Part shown: piece after piece, positions 54,779 to 63,826 of the stretch
How the letters are laid out: the number at the start of each line of letters is the position of its first letter
How positions within the stretch are numbered: position 1 is the stretch's first letter
Source: Photobacterium ganghwense
GTDB lineage: Bacteria > Pseudomonadota > Gammaproteobacteria > Enterobacterales > Vibrionaceae
Direction of reading: 5' to 3'
Length of the DNA stretch: 64,000 nt
Assembly (NCBI RefSeq): GCF_003025595.1
Contig: NZ_PYMI01000003.1
Coordinates: 620,001 to 684,000, forward strand
The notes under the pieces: generated by a model
What the model was told of the DNA's origin: nothing
Databases searched by the model: none
What the model saw: only the letters and a program-made list of their open reading frames with translations
Made by a program: the position numbers and the translations under genes

Positions 54779-56026
54779 CTATGAACCAAGATGGCGCTGC
54801 TGTCTCCGCTTTATGTTGCCTCTGGCAACCAGATTATCCATCAGTGGTGCGAACAGGTTGGCAAACAAAATCGCCAACATAATCCCTTCCGGATAAGCAG
54901 GATTGATGACCCGAATAAAGACCGTCATAACGCCTATCAGCAAGCCATAGGCCCATTTTCCCTTATCGGTGAATGCCGCGGAAACCGGGTCGGTCGCCAT
55001 AAAGAACATCCCGAATGCAAACCCTCCCAGTACCATGTGCCACCAGAAAGGCATGGCAAACATCGGGTTAGAGTCTGAACCAATTAGGTTCAACAGCGTG
55101 GCGGTAACGGCCATCCCTAGGAAGACCCCGGTGACGATACGCCATGAGGCAATGCCCATGAACAGAATGAAGGCACCGCCCAGCATCAGAAATAATGTGG
55201 AGACTTCACCAATTGAGCCCGGCAGATTCCCAACGAAAGCATCCATCCAGATTAAGGGTTCACCGGTTACATTGTGGATTAGCGCGGGTTGACCAGCATC
55301 AGCCCATTGTGACAGGGCCGTTGCACCGGAAAAGCCATCCGCAGCGGTCTATACCTGACCACCGGAAATCTGGGCCGGGTAGGCAAAATAGAGGAAGGCT
55401 CGCCCGGCTAAAGCGGGATTCAGAAAGTTTCGGCCTGTTCCCCCAAATATCTCTTTGGCGACCACGATACCAAAACTGATCCCGATGGCGGCCTGCCACA
55501 ATGGCAGGGTTGGCGGTACGATCAAGGCAAACAGCATCGAAGAGACAAAAAATCCCTCATTGACCTCATGTTTTCGCACCGAGGCAAAAAGCACCTCCCA
55601 GAATCCACCAACGACAAAAACAACCGCATAAATCGGGATGAAGTACATGGTGCCGAGTAACATTTTGCTGGCCCAGCCCGCTTCTGCGGTTAAGCTGCCG
55701 CCCAGAGCCATAGTCAGCCCGTAGCGCCAGTTTTCAGCAGCGAGTGCGTTGATGTCTGTGGCAGAATACAGGCTCGACAGCCCCAAAATAGTTTGATGCC
55801 CAATATTGTAGAGTCCCCAGAACAGAGCGGGGAATACGGCCAGCCAGACCATGATCATAATGCGCTTGAGATCAATGCTGTCCCGAATATGGGTTTGCTG
55901 TCGGGTGACGAGTCCCGGCGTGTACAGAATGGTCGCAACGGCCTCATACAAGGCGTGCCATTTTTCGTATTTGCCACCGGGTTTAAAGGCCGGTTCCATG
56001 TTTTCCAGAAAGGATTTGATGCTCAT
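54779..56026 (-). pseudogene. nqrB: Orphan nqrB-like gene with an internal amber codon
   Basis: The frame from ATG 56026 to TAA 54779 is 416 codons, giving exactly the 415 positions of Vibrio NqrB, the FMN-carrying membrane subunit of the Na+-translocating NADH:quinone reductase. It is open throughout except for one TAG at codon 226 (plus coordinates 55349-55351). This occurs where NqrB has Trp in [19 protein letters not shown], so TGG to TAG is the simplest change. The conserved GATALS segment follows in register; its FMN-binding Thr is at position 236, the same number as in Vibrio cholerae. The truncated product of 225 residues would lack the FMN site. No nqrA or nqrC-F is adjacent. The first part keeps [20 protein letters not shown] and [17 protein letters not shown]. 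It is divergent from cydA. Confidence 0.88.
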
Positions 56027-56270
56027 AGTTAGCCCTCACGTTTTACCGCATGTAAATTGGATAGGAATGGGCTGAGTGGTGAGCAATTCATTTATCCTGA
56101 AGTATTGAACTGCAAATCTGGCAGAAACGATCACTGCCGTCCGGTTAAAAATCCCCGTTTGGCTGGGATGAACCATACTTGTAATCTGAACGTAAGACTC
56201 CAAGCAAGCAGGCACATTAATTCTTATTCCTCTGGTGGTAGCGCAGGCTACGAGGATGTAAGGAGACATT

Positions 56271-57677
56271 ATGGGTGAGTTAGCTGTTGATCTGGCAAGG
56301 TTTCAATTTGCATTTACCGTTTCTTTCCACATCATTTTTCCCGCCTTTACGATTGGTCTTGCCAGCTATCTAGCCGTGCTGGAAGGGTTATACCTGAAAA
56401 CCGGCAAGCACAAATACATCGAGCTGTATCAATACTGGATAAAGATTTTCGCCATCAGCTTTGGGATGGGGGTGGTCAGCGGGATCGTGATGAGCTACCA
56501 GTTTGGTACAAACTGGAGCGTCTTCTCTGATAAAACCGGGCCGGTGCTTGGGCCTTTAATGGGCTATGAAGTGTTCACCGCGTTTTTCCTTGAAGCCGGT
56601 TTTCTTGGGGTGATGCTGTTTGGTATGAACCGTGTAGGAAAAACGCTGCATTTCGCCGCCACTCTCATTGTGGCGCTGGGAACCCTGATGTCCGCTTTCT
56701 GGATTCTGGCGGTAAACAGCTGGATGCAAACTCCCGCTGGCTATGATGTCAACGAAATTGGTCAGTTTATTCCAGTTGACTGGTGGCAGGTTATTTTCAA
56801 TCCGTCCTTTCCTTACCGCCTGGTACATATGGTGCTGGCAGCCTTCCTGACGACGGCTTTTGTGGTCGGCGGAGTCGGGGCATATCATCTACTGCGTTCT
56901 CAGCACAACCATCTGGCCAGAACCATGTTTTCGATGGCCATGTGGATGGCAGCACTCGTCACGCCGATACAGGTTTTTGTCGGCGATCTGCATGGCTTGA
57001 ACACGCTTGAGCATCAGCCTGCCAAAGTGGCCGCGATGGAAGGGCACTTTGATACCCATCAGGGTGCGCCGTTGATTCTGTTTGGGATCCCGGATCAGGC
57101 AAACAAAGAGGTGGACTATAAAATCCAGATCCCGCATCTCGGGAGCATCATTCTGACGCATGAATGGAATGGCGAAGTCAAAGGGCTGGATGCGTTTCCG
57201 GAGGCGGATCACCCGCCGGTTGGTATTGTGTTCTGGAGCTTCCGTGTGATGGTGGCACTTGGTTTCATGATGCTGGCCATCGGCCTCTACAGCCTTTGGC
57301 TGCGTAAACAGGGAGAACTCTTCTACCACACCAATTTCCACCGTTGCTGTTTACTCATGGCGCCGGCCGGTTTTATTGCCTTACTGTGCGGGTGGATCAC
57401 GACGGAAGTCGGTCGACAGCCTTTTACTGTGTATGGCCTGTTACGTACCGCTGAATCGGCCTCACCGGTTGATGCCTCGGCGATCAGCGTGTCCGTGGCT
57501 GCTTTTGTGGTGGTGTATTTTTCAGTATTTGGAGCCGGGATGTTTTATATCCTGCGTCTGATGCGCAAGCCGCCGACGAAATATGAACAGCCACCTAAAG
57601 CGCGCGTGCCGGAAACGGAGGCTGACATTGAGAAAAGCAAGCGTGCTATGGGCTCATCCAATCATTTATCTTCTTAG
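56271..57677 (+). CDS. cydA: Cytochrome bd oxidase subunit I, cyanide-insensitive (CioA) type
   Basis: This 468-residue haem protein is the quinol-oxidising subunit of a bd-type oxidase. Haem ligands are His20 (b595/d side), His186 and a Met in FRVM (Met327). Glu100 and Glu108 of the proton path and Lys252/Glu257 of the quinol loop (KVAAMEG) are in place. The Q-loop is short, which with VYGLLRTAE after the quinol motif marks the CIO (CioA) class rather than E. coli CydA (522 residues). The normally invariant GRQPW reads GRQPF (381-385). AAGGAG precedes the ATG at 56271. Its partner cydB follows only after a 350-base gap with a tandem repeat. Confidence 0.92.
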   Translation: MGELAVDLARFQFAFTVSFHIIFPAFTIGLASYLAVLEGLYLKTGKHKYIELYQYWIKIFAISFGMGVVSGIVMSYQFGTNWSVFSDKTGPVLGPLMGYEVFTAFFLEAGFLGVMLFGMNRVGKTLHFAATLIVALGTLMSAFWILAVNSWMQTPAGYDVNEIGQFIPVDWWQVIFNPSFPYRLVHMVLAAFLTTAFVVGGVGAYHLLRSQHNHLARTMFSMAMWMAALVTPIQVFVGDLHGLNTLEHQPAKVAAMEGHFDTHQGAPLILFGIPDQANKEVDYKIQIPHLGSIILTHEWNGEVKGLDAFPEADHPPVGIVFWSFRVMVALGFMMLAIGLYSLWLRKQGELFYHTNFHRCCLLMAPAGFIALLCGWITTEVGRQPFTVYGLLRTAESASPVDASAISVSVAAFVVVYFSVFGAGMFYILRLMRKPPTKYEQPPKARVPETEADIEKSKRAMGSSNHLSS

Positions 57678-57865
57678 CAGTTAGCGGCGGGCTGAGTTGT
57701 ATGGGGTGGGTTTTGTTCACTGTGGCTAAGACGAGTGTAGCCATTTGGAATCCAGCTTCGCTGCATGTCAGCCCTGTGGAATATGGCGAAATGGAATGAA
57801 GTGCCACTGGCTCTAAAGTGGCAAAACTTTAACAGTGAGAAAAAGTAAGGCTTAAAAACTTGCAT

Positions 57866-57929
57866 GGCTTAGAGGCTTAGAGGCTTAGAGGCTTAGAGGC
57901 TTAGAGGCTTAGAGGCTTAGAGGCTTAGA
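57866..57929. repeat. Octanucleotide array (GGCTTAGA)8 between cydA and cydB
   Basis: Eight perfect GGCTTAGA units. The surrounding gap 57678-58027 has no gene and no clear terminator. Genes for the two subunits of a bd oxidase are normally only a few bases apart. Confidence 0.95.
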
Positions 57930-58027
57930 GGCACCAAGGCCAGAGCTCAGGCTCAAGGCTTCAAACTCCGGGATGTCACAATCAGGAGACATCTGGAGCT
58001 AACCGGATTGTAAGAGCGGGAGTTGTT

Positions 58028-59026
58028 ATGGATTATGCATTGATATGGTACATCCTGATCGCCATCGCTGTATTTGCCTATGTGATCCTTGATGGGTTTG
58101 ATCTGGGTATTGGTATCCTGTTTCTATCAGCCCAAACCACCAAAGAGCGTGACCTGATGATGAACAGTGTGGCGCCGGTTTGGGATGGTAACGAGACCTG
58201 GCTGGTATTAGGTGGGGGTGGGCTGTTTGCGGTGTTTCCGCTGGCTTATTCAGTCGTGATGCCTGCCTTGTATGCCCCGTTGATCATGATGCTGTTAGGG
58301 CTGATTTTTCGAGGTGTGGCATTTGAATATCGCTTCAGAACCAAGCGAGGGCAGTTCCTCTGGGACAGTTCATTCTTTATTGGTTCACTGATGGCCACGT
58401 TCACGCAAGGCATGATGCTGGGTACCCTGCTGCAGGGCGTGAAAGTCGTGGATCGTCAGTATAGCGGCGGGTGGTTTGACTGGTTTACCCCGTTTAGCCT
58501 GTACTGCGGTTTCCTCACTGTTGCCGCTTATGTGCTGCTTGGAGCCTGCTGGTTGCTGATCAAAATGCCGGAACATTATCAGTCCCGGTATTACGTCACT
58601 GCAAAACGCAGCGCGATTATTATGGTGGGGATGGTGGCCATTCTCAGTATCTGGTTGCCCATTCGCAATGATTTTATCGCCGACCGCTGGTTTTCATTTC
58701 CGCAGGCATTGCTGTTTTTGCTGATCCCGGCATTGTCGATTTATCTGGCTTATTTGCTGTTTAAAGATTTGATTGAACACATGCCGGTAAAGGCGTATCT
58801 GGCGAGTCTGGGCCTTTTCTTTTTGGCGTTTTTGGGTTTCGGCGTCAGTACCTATCCGTTTATTGTGCCGCATAGCCTGACTTATGTTCAGGCTGCCGCG
58901 CCGGACACCAGCCTGAAATTCCTGTTAAGCGGGGCAGTCTTCTTGCTGCCATTGATTATTGCTTATACCGCCTACTCTTATTATGTGTTCCGGGGCAGAC
59001 TTAATGAAGATGAGGGGTATCACTGA
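58028..59026 (+). CDS. cydB: Cytochrome bd oxidase subunit II (CioB type)
   Basis: The 332-residue membrane subunit has about 8 helices. The N-terminus ILIAIAVFAYVILDGFDLGIGIL contains the conserved D-G-F-D-L-G motif of CydB. NSVAPVWDGNETWLVLGGGGLFAVFPLAY and LLGLIFRGVAFEYRFR are family hallmarks, and Asp and Glu in WDGNETW line the proton path. A GGGAG site precedes the ATG. Its stop shares one base with the next start (TGATG at 59024-59028). It completes the bd-type oxidase with CydA. Confidence 0.93.
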   Translation: MDYALIWYILIAIAVFAYVILDGFDLGIGILFLSAQTTKERDLMMNSVAPVWDGNETWLVLGGGGLFAVFPLAYSVVMPALYAPLIMMLLGLIFRGVAFEYRFRTKRGQFLWDSSFFIGSLMATFTQGMMLGTLLQGVKVVDRQYSGGWFDWFTPFSLYCGFLTVAAYVLLGACWLLIKMPEHYQSRYYVTAKRSAIIMVGMVAILSIWLPIRNDFIADRWFSFPQALLFLLIPALSIYLAYLLFKDLIEHMPVKAYLASLGLFFLAFLGFGVSTYPFIVPHSLTYVQAAAPDTSLKFLLSGAVFLLPLIIAYTAYSYYVFRGRLNEDEGYH

Positions 59027-59139
59027 TGAACAATGTACGCGCCAAACGCTGGCTGTGGTTTGTGGTGCTTTATCTCGGGGGTATTCTGGTTATTGGGCTG
59101 GTGGCTGTGTTGATACGGTGGGTGTTTCTGGCGGCTTGA
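59026..59139 (+). CDS. Small DUF2474-like protein of the bd oxidase operon
   Basis: A 37-residue single-helix membrane protein starts on the last base of the cydB stop codon. It has a basic N-terminus (MNNVRAKRWLWFVV) and one hydrophobic span (LYLGGILVIGLVAVLI), then RWVFLAA. This fits the DUF2474 family, tiny proteins encoded directly after cioB in many CIO operons and possibly a structural subunit like CydX. Position and composition are the evidence; the function is inferred. The next 195 bases show only degenerate AGTGAGCTAAG-like units. Confidence 0.75.
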   Translation: MNNVRAKRWLWFVVLYLGGILVIGLVAVLIRWVFLAA

Positions 59140-59335
59140 GTCTTAATTGAGTCTGATCCAGATTTTTAGTGAGTTAAGCGTAGTAAGTGACGTCTAGTGA
59201 GCTAAGTTTAATGCGCTATGTTTATTGAGCTAAGAGTAAACAGTTGCCCCAGCCAAACTAACAAAGTAAGGATGGGGCGACGAGTGTTCAGGCGGTTATT
59301 ATGTTCCTATCTATTCAGTCCTGCTGTTGCGCCTC

Positions 59336-62300
59336 TTACAGCTTTTCAGTTTCCTCTTCAGACTGCGGGTGCTTGACCGGATGAGAATCCGATCCAGCGC
59401 GAGGCTGAGGAATTTCGCTGCCGGAACCAGTGTCACTGGTAGTTGCTGACGGTTTGGCGACATCTGGGGTATCCGGTTGCTGCTCATTCTGGTCACTTTC
59501 CAATGGTCCTTTTTCTCTGCCCAGCATCAGCAGGCAGGGAGTCAGGATCAGAGTCAGCACCGTTGCGAAAGATAGCCCACCCGCAACAGCGGTAGCCAGT
59601 TGCGACCACCATTGCGTACTGGGTGCACCAAACTCAATCTGACGATTCGTCAAATCGATATTCATTTCCAGCACCATTGGCATCAAGCCGAGCACCGTGG
59701 TGATCGTGGTCAGCATCACAGGACGTAGACGCTGCGCACCGGTGTGCATGATAGCGATGGATTTGGCCACGCCTTGTTTACGAAGCTGGTTATAAGTGTC
59801 TATCAGCACGATATTGTTATTCACCACAATCCCCGCCAACGCAATTACCCCGATACCGGACATAACAATGCCGAACGGTCGCTGAAAGACCAGTAATCCG
59901 AGGAAAACCCCGACGGTTGAAAACAACACCGCACTCAGGATAAGCAGAGCCTGATAGTAACTGTTGAACTGAGTCACCAGAATCAGCCCCATAACGGCCA
60001 GCGCAACTAGGAAGGCGCTCTCGAGAAAGGCTGATGATTTTTCCTGATCTTCATTTTGGCCCCGAACCTTTACTTCGGTACCGGATGGCATGCGCATTTC
60101 AGCAATCGCCGCCTGTACAAGCGGTAATTGCAGACTCAGGTTGTAGCCTGTTGCCATATCTGCGGTTACCTCCAGAATGCGTTTGCCATCAATGCGATTG
60201 ATGGTGCCCTGTTTCGGAGACGGGACGATACTGGAGAAGTTGGTGATGGGTACCATGCCGTAATGGGTTTTGACCCGCAGTTCATCAAACCGACCGATAT
60301 CACGTGATGAGGCCGGGTAACGCACCAGAATGTCGACCTCGTCATCGGTATCATCAGGCAGGTATTCCCCGATTTTGAGCCCGTTTGTCACGAAGCGCAC
60401 CGTGTTCCCGACCAGTGTCGCATCCCCGCCGAAGCGGGCTGCATCATCACGGTTGACTTTGATTTCCCAGTCGATGCCGTTTTTATCGGAAGAATCCGAA
60501 ATATTGGTAAATGCTTCCTGAGATTCCATCCAGTTTCGTACCTGTAGCACCGCGGCAGCCATGCTGTCGGCGTCTCGCCCGGAGACTTCTATGACCAAAT
60601 CATGCTCACTCGGTGGGCCTGCCTGAGGGTACTTAAATTCCAGTTCAATACCGGCCAGATCTTCGGTGTTTTCCCGCATGGTTGCGATGATGTCTTTGAT
60701 TGGCGGGCGTTCTTGCCAGTCCAGCGGGTTGACCTGAATCCGACCGATTTGATCCTGACCGCCGGTACGGGTGTAAATGCTGCTGACCCCTTCTGTATTG
60801 ATGATGCGCTGCTCAATTTGTTTCATCAGGGCATCTTTCTCATAAATGGATAAGTCGCCATGGGAGCGGGCCTTGATAGTGAAGAACGGCGGATCCACAT
60901 CCGGGAAGAAAACCACACCCAGTCCGGCTTTGGCGTACGCTACCCCCACGACCACGGCCAGCAGCAATGAGCTGAGCAGAATCTTGATGGGGTGGCGAAG
61001 GGCAATAGCCAGTGTGTCGAGGTACAGCCGGGTAATCCCTTTTGCCTGTTTAAAATCACCGTTCTCAAGGGCAATTTTACGCTGCGCATCTTTCTGGCTG
61101 ATGTATTGCTGACGACCGATCACGCTGCCGAGAACCGGGACAAACAACAGCGCCATCACCAGTGAGGCAGACAGGGTTGCGATCAGGGTCAGCGGCAGGT
61201 AACGCATAAATTCACCGGTCGTGTCCGGCCAGAAAAGCAGTGGTGCGAAGGCTGCCAGAGTGGTTGCCGTTGAGGCTGTGATTGGCCACGCCATGCGTTT
61301 TGCAGCTTCCTGATAAGCTTGTTTACGCGGGATGTTTTCTTGCATCCGCCGATCTGCATACTCGGTAACCACGATCGCGCCGTCGACCAGCATCCCGACG
61401 GCCATGATCAAAGAGAACAACACGACGATATTGACGGTAAGTCCGCTGATCGCAAGGATCAATAATCCAGTCAGGAACGATCCGGGGATCGAGATGCCGA
61501 CCAGCAGCGCTGTTCGGGAACCTAAGATCGCGAGGATGACGACCACCACCAATATGATCGCAGACAGAATATTATTCTGCAGATCATTGAGCATAATATT
61601 GACGTCTTTCGATTGATCCCAGGTGTATTCAATCAGCAGGTTATCCGGCCATTCGTCAAGTTTCTGCGCTTCCGCCATGACCGTTTTGACGATTTCCACG
61701 GTTTCGATGATATTTTCACCAGCCCGCTTTTTAATATCCAGCACGACTGCGGTTTCCCCGTTCAGGCGGGCAAAACTTTCCGGATCCCGGTACGCGCGGC
61801 GAATGGTGGCGATGTCGCCGAAGGTCACGACTTTGCTGCCATCCACTTTGATTGGCAGTTCGAGAATATCTTTCAGTGAATCAAACACCGAAGGCACTTT
61901 GACGGAGAAGCGGCCATAACCGGTATCGATGAAGCCTGCGGCAACAACACGGTTATTTCGGGCGACGAGGTTAAACACATCCTCCTGATCCAGGCCATAG
62001 CTTTCCATTAGCAAGGGCTCGACCAGTACTTCCACCACGTCTTCACGGTCACCGGCAATGTCGACTTCCAGGATCTGACGGAAGCTCTCCAGTTTATCTT
62101 TCAGATCGCGGGCGATCTTGATGGTGGTTCGCTCCGGGACGCTGCCGTAGAGCACCATTGATAACACCGGCTCTTCGCTGGCGAGGGTAATTTCATTGAC
62201 CGTAGGTTCATCACTGTCATCCGGCAGTTTTACTTTGGCCAGATCAACGGCTTCTCGCACGTCAGTAAGGGCTTCGTTCAGATCCGAGCCTGCGGCAAAC

Positions 62301-62584
62301 TCTAAAACAACAGAGGCATGGCCTTCGGCAGCGGTTGAGGTCATCTCCTTGACCCCTTCAACCGCTTGCAGCTCTTGTTCCAGCGGACGGACTAATAGCC
62401 GCTCGGCATCGGCCGGGCTGATACCCTGATGCGTTACCGAGACATAAATAATCGGAATCGTGATGTCCGGGTTCGACTCTTTCGGGATCAGGCGATAGGT
62501 GATCAGGCCGGCAATCAAAATCATGACCAGCAGGGTAAGCATGGTGCGTGAGCGGCTGAGTGCCGCATCAATAATGGAATACAT
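59336..62584 (-). CDS. RND-family efflux pump inner-membrane subunit (second system)
   Basis: This 1082-residue RND transporter starts MYSIIDAALSRSRTMLTLLVM and has two large periplasmic loops and the expected twelve helices. The relay helix reads GMLVDGAIVVTEY, with a single Asp, as in non-AcrB RND lineages. FARLNGETAVVLDIKKRAGEN and the late GIGVIALAGIVVNNNIVLID also fit. The last 50 residues form a hydrophilic, Ser/Pro/Glu-rich tail, longer than usual. Its start overlaps the stop of the upstream membrane-fusion gene by one base, so the two are coupled, in the usual order. Substrate unknown; no outer-membrane channel is encoded beside it. Confidence 0.9.
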   Translation of the reverse strand: MYSIIDAALSRSRTMLTLLVMILIAGLITYRLIPKESNPDITIPIIYVSVTHQGISPADAERLLVRPLEQELQAVEGVKEMTSTAAEGHASVVLEFAAGSDLNEALTDVREAVDLAKVKLPDDSDEPTVNEITLASEEPVLSMVLYGSVPERTTIKIARDLKDKLESFRQILEVDIAGDREDVVEVLVEPLLMESYGLDQEDVFNLVARNNRVVAAGFIDTGYGRFSVKVPSVFDSLKDILELPIKVDGSKVVTFGDIATIRRAYRDPESFARLNGETAVVLDIKKRAGENIIETVEIVKTVMAEAQKLDEWPDNLLIEYTWDQSKDVNIMLNDLQNNILSAIILVVVVILAILGSRTALLVGISIPGSFLTGLLILAISGLTVNIVVLFSLIMAVGMLVDGAIVVTEYADRRMQENIPRKQAYQEAAKRMAWPITASTATTLAAFAPLLFWPDTTGEFMRYLPLTLIATLSASLVMALLFVPVLGSVIGRQQYISQKDAQRKIALENGDFKQAKGITRLYLDTLAIALRHPIKILLSSLLLAVVVGVAYAKAGLGVVFFPDVDPPFFTIKARSHGDLSIYEKDALMKQIEQRIINTEGVSSIYTRTGGQDQIGRIQVNPLDWQERPPIKDIIATMRENTEDLAGIELEFKYPQAGPPSEHDLVIEVSGRDADSMAAAVLQVRNWMESQEAFTNISDSSDKNGIDWEIKVNRDDAARFGGDATLVGNTVRFVTNGLKIGEYLPDDTDDEVDILVRYPASSRDIGRFDELRVKTHYGMVPITNFSSIVPSPKQGTINRIDGKRILEVTADMATGYNLSLQLPLVQAAIAEMRMPSGTEVKVRGQNEDQEKSSAFLESAFLVALAVMGLILVTQFNSYYQALLILSAVLFSTVGVFLGLLVFQRPFGIVMSGIGVIALAGIVVNNNIVLIDTYNQLRKQGVAKSIAIMHTGAQRLRPVMLTTITTVLGLMPMVLEMNIDLTNRQIEFGAPSTQWWSQLATAVAGGLSFATVLTLILTPCLLMLGREKGPLESDQNEQQPDTPDVAKPSATTSDTGSGSEIPQPRAGSDSHPVKHPQSEEETEKL

Positions 62585-63759
62585 TATTTGCTCCCTTGCT
62601 CAATCTGTGTGCCTGGTTGTTGATCTGGTGCGGTCAGCGATGCGGTTTGCCGCACCGGAATCACGGTGTCACCGTCGCGGACAAAGCCCTGACCGACAGT
62701 AATCACTTCAACGTGTTGCGCCGTGCCACCCAGCCAGACACCATCGGGTTCAACTTTCACAATCGCAATGGGAATAAACTTCACCAGATCGCCATCAGTC
62801 AGCGTTTTAATACCCAGATTTCCGGCTTCATCAAGGGCCAGCATAGAAGGGGGAATCTTGATGGCAGATTCGTCTTTCAGTTTCAGTTCGAGATTGGCAC
62901 TGGCACCGGCCGTCAGGGTCATACCCGGATTGGCGATTTCAATTTCAATCGGGTAGGTATTGGTGGTTTCATTGGCAACGGTTGCGCGGTAGCGTAACTT
63001 GCCTTCCGTTGTAAGGCCTGAGACCAGTTCAACGTAGGCCAGCTGGCCTTTATATACTTTTTCGATATGGCGTTCGCTGACATCTGCGCTGATCACCAGC
63101 GGGTCTAAATCCACAATGGTCGCAACCGGATCGCCAATGCCCAGATAATCACCTTTCTCGACCAGCAGATGTTCGACAATGCCTTCAAATGGGGCATAGA
63201 TAACTGTGTTGTTCAGGGTAATTTGCAGGCTGCGAACCGTTGCCTTGGCTTCAATCAGGGCAGCTTCAGCCTGACTGAACGCCACTTCTCCCTGTAGCCC
63301 GCGTTTGCGTAATGACTGCGCTGCGGAGTACTCCTGATTACGGACTTTCAGCAGGGCATTGGCACGCTGGAGCTGAAGCTCCCGGTCAGCTTTGTCGAGT
63401 TTGACAAGTGGATCCCCGGCCTTTACCCGTTGTCCTTTTTGTACCAGCAGTTGTTCAACGGTTCCTGATACCTCGGCGGCCAGTTTGGCTTCCCGATCCG
63501 GTGCTGTTCGGCCATAGAGTGAAAGGGTACGGGTTACTGTTTGAGTCTCAAACGGGCTGACTACCACTTTGGCCAGTGGCGGGGTTTTACTGGTATCCGT
63601 TGGGGCATCGCTTGTCGCATCAGACGCCTCATTGTTGGCAGACCCAGATCCGGAACCAGGGAGAAGTGTTCCGCTAATCAGCCAGGCACCGAGTAACAGT
63701 AGGATAATGACGGAGAGAATCCACGGCTTGCGGTTGAGAAGCTTTTTTACAGAGAGCAT
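62584..63759 (-). CDS. RND efflux membrane-fusion protein (second system)
   Basis: The 391-residue adaptor has an N-terminal membrane anchor (WILSVIILLLLGAWLISG) and a Ser/Asp/Thr-rich spacer to about residue 60. Lipoyl half-motifs (AEVSGTVEQLLVQKGQRVKAG and VIYAPFEGIVEHLLVEKGDY) flank a helical hairpin, and beta-barrel and C-terminal domains follow. No lipobox Cys is seen, so it is anchored by the helix. It links the pump to an outer-membrane channel. A palindrome at 63811-63826 lies about 52 bases upstream and may bind a local regulator. Confidence 0.88.
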   Translation of the reverse strand: MLSVKKLLNRKPWILSVIILLLLGAWLISGTLLPGSGSGSANNEASDATSDAPTDTSKTPPLAKVVVSPFETQTVTRTLSLYGRTAPDREAKLAAEVSGTVEQLLVQKGQRVKAGDPLVKLDKADRELQLQRANALLKVRNQEYSAAQSLRKRGLQGEVAFSQAEAALIEAKATVRSLQITLNNTVIYAPFEGIVEHLLVEKGDYLGIGDPVATIVDLDPLVISADVSERHIEKVYKGQLAYVELVSGLTTEGKLRYRATVANETTNTYPIEIEIANPGMTLTAGASANLELKLKDESAIKIPPSMLALDEAGNLGIKTLTDGDLVKFIPIAIVKVEPDGVWLGGTAQHVEVITVGQGFVRDGDTVIPVRQTASLTAPDQQPGTQIEQGSK

Positions 63760-63810
63760 CGGTTACTGTCCTTAGTAAGCGGGTAATTAACCTGCGTCAT
63801 TATCAATGCC

Positions 63811-63826
63811 GTTCAATTGTTTGAAC
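63811..63826. promoter_or_regulatory. Palindrome upstream of the second RND operon
   Basis: GTTCAA (63811-63816) and TTGAAC (63821-63826) with a TTGT centre form a perfect 6-bp dyad, in the size range of a TetR- or MarR-type operator. No regulator gene is within the window; one may lie past 64000. The last 170 bases (to 64000) show no gene. Confidence 0.45.

Noticed and set aside
54779..56026. Frameshift or two separate genes at the nqrB locus
   Set aside because: The two parts are in the same frame and align to NqrB without any gap; only a stop codon separates them.
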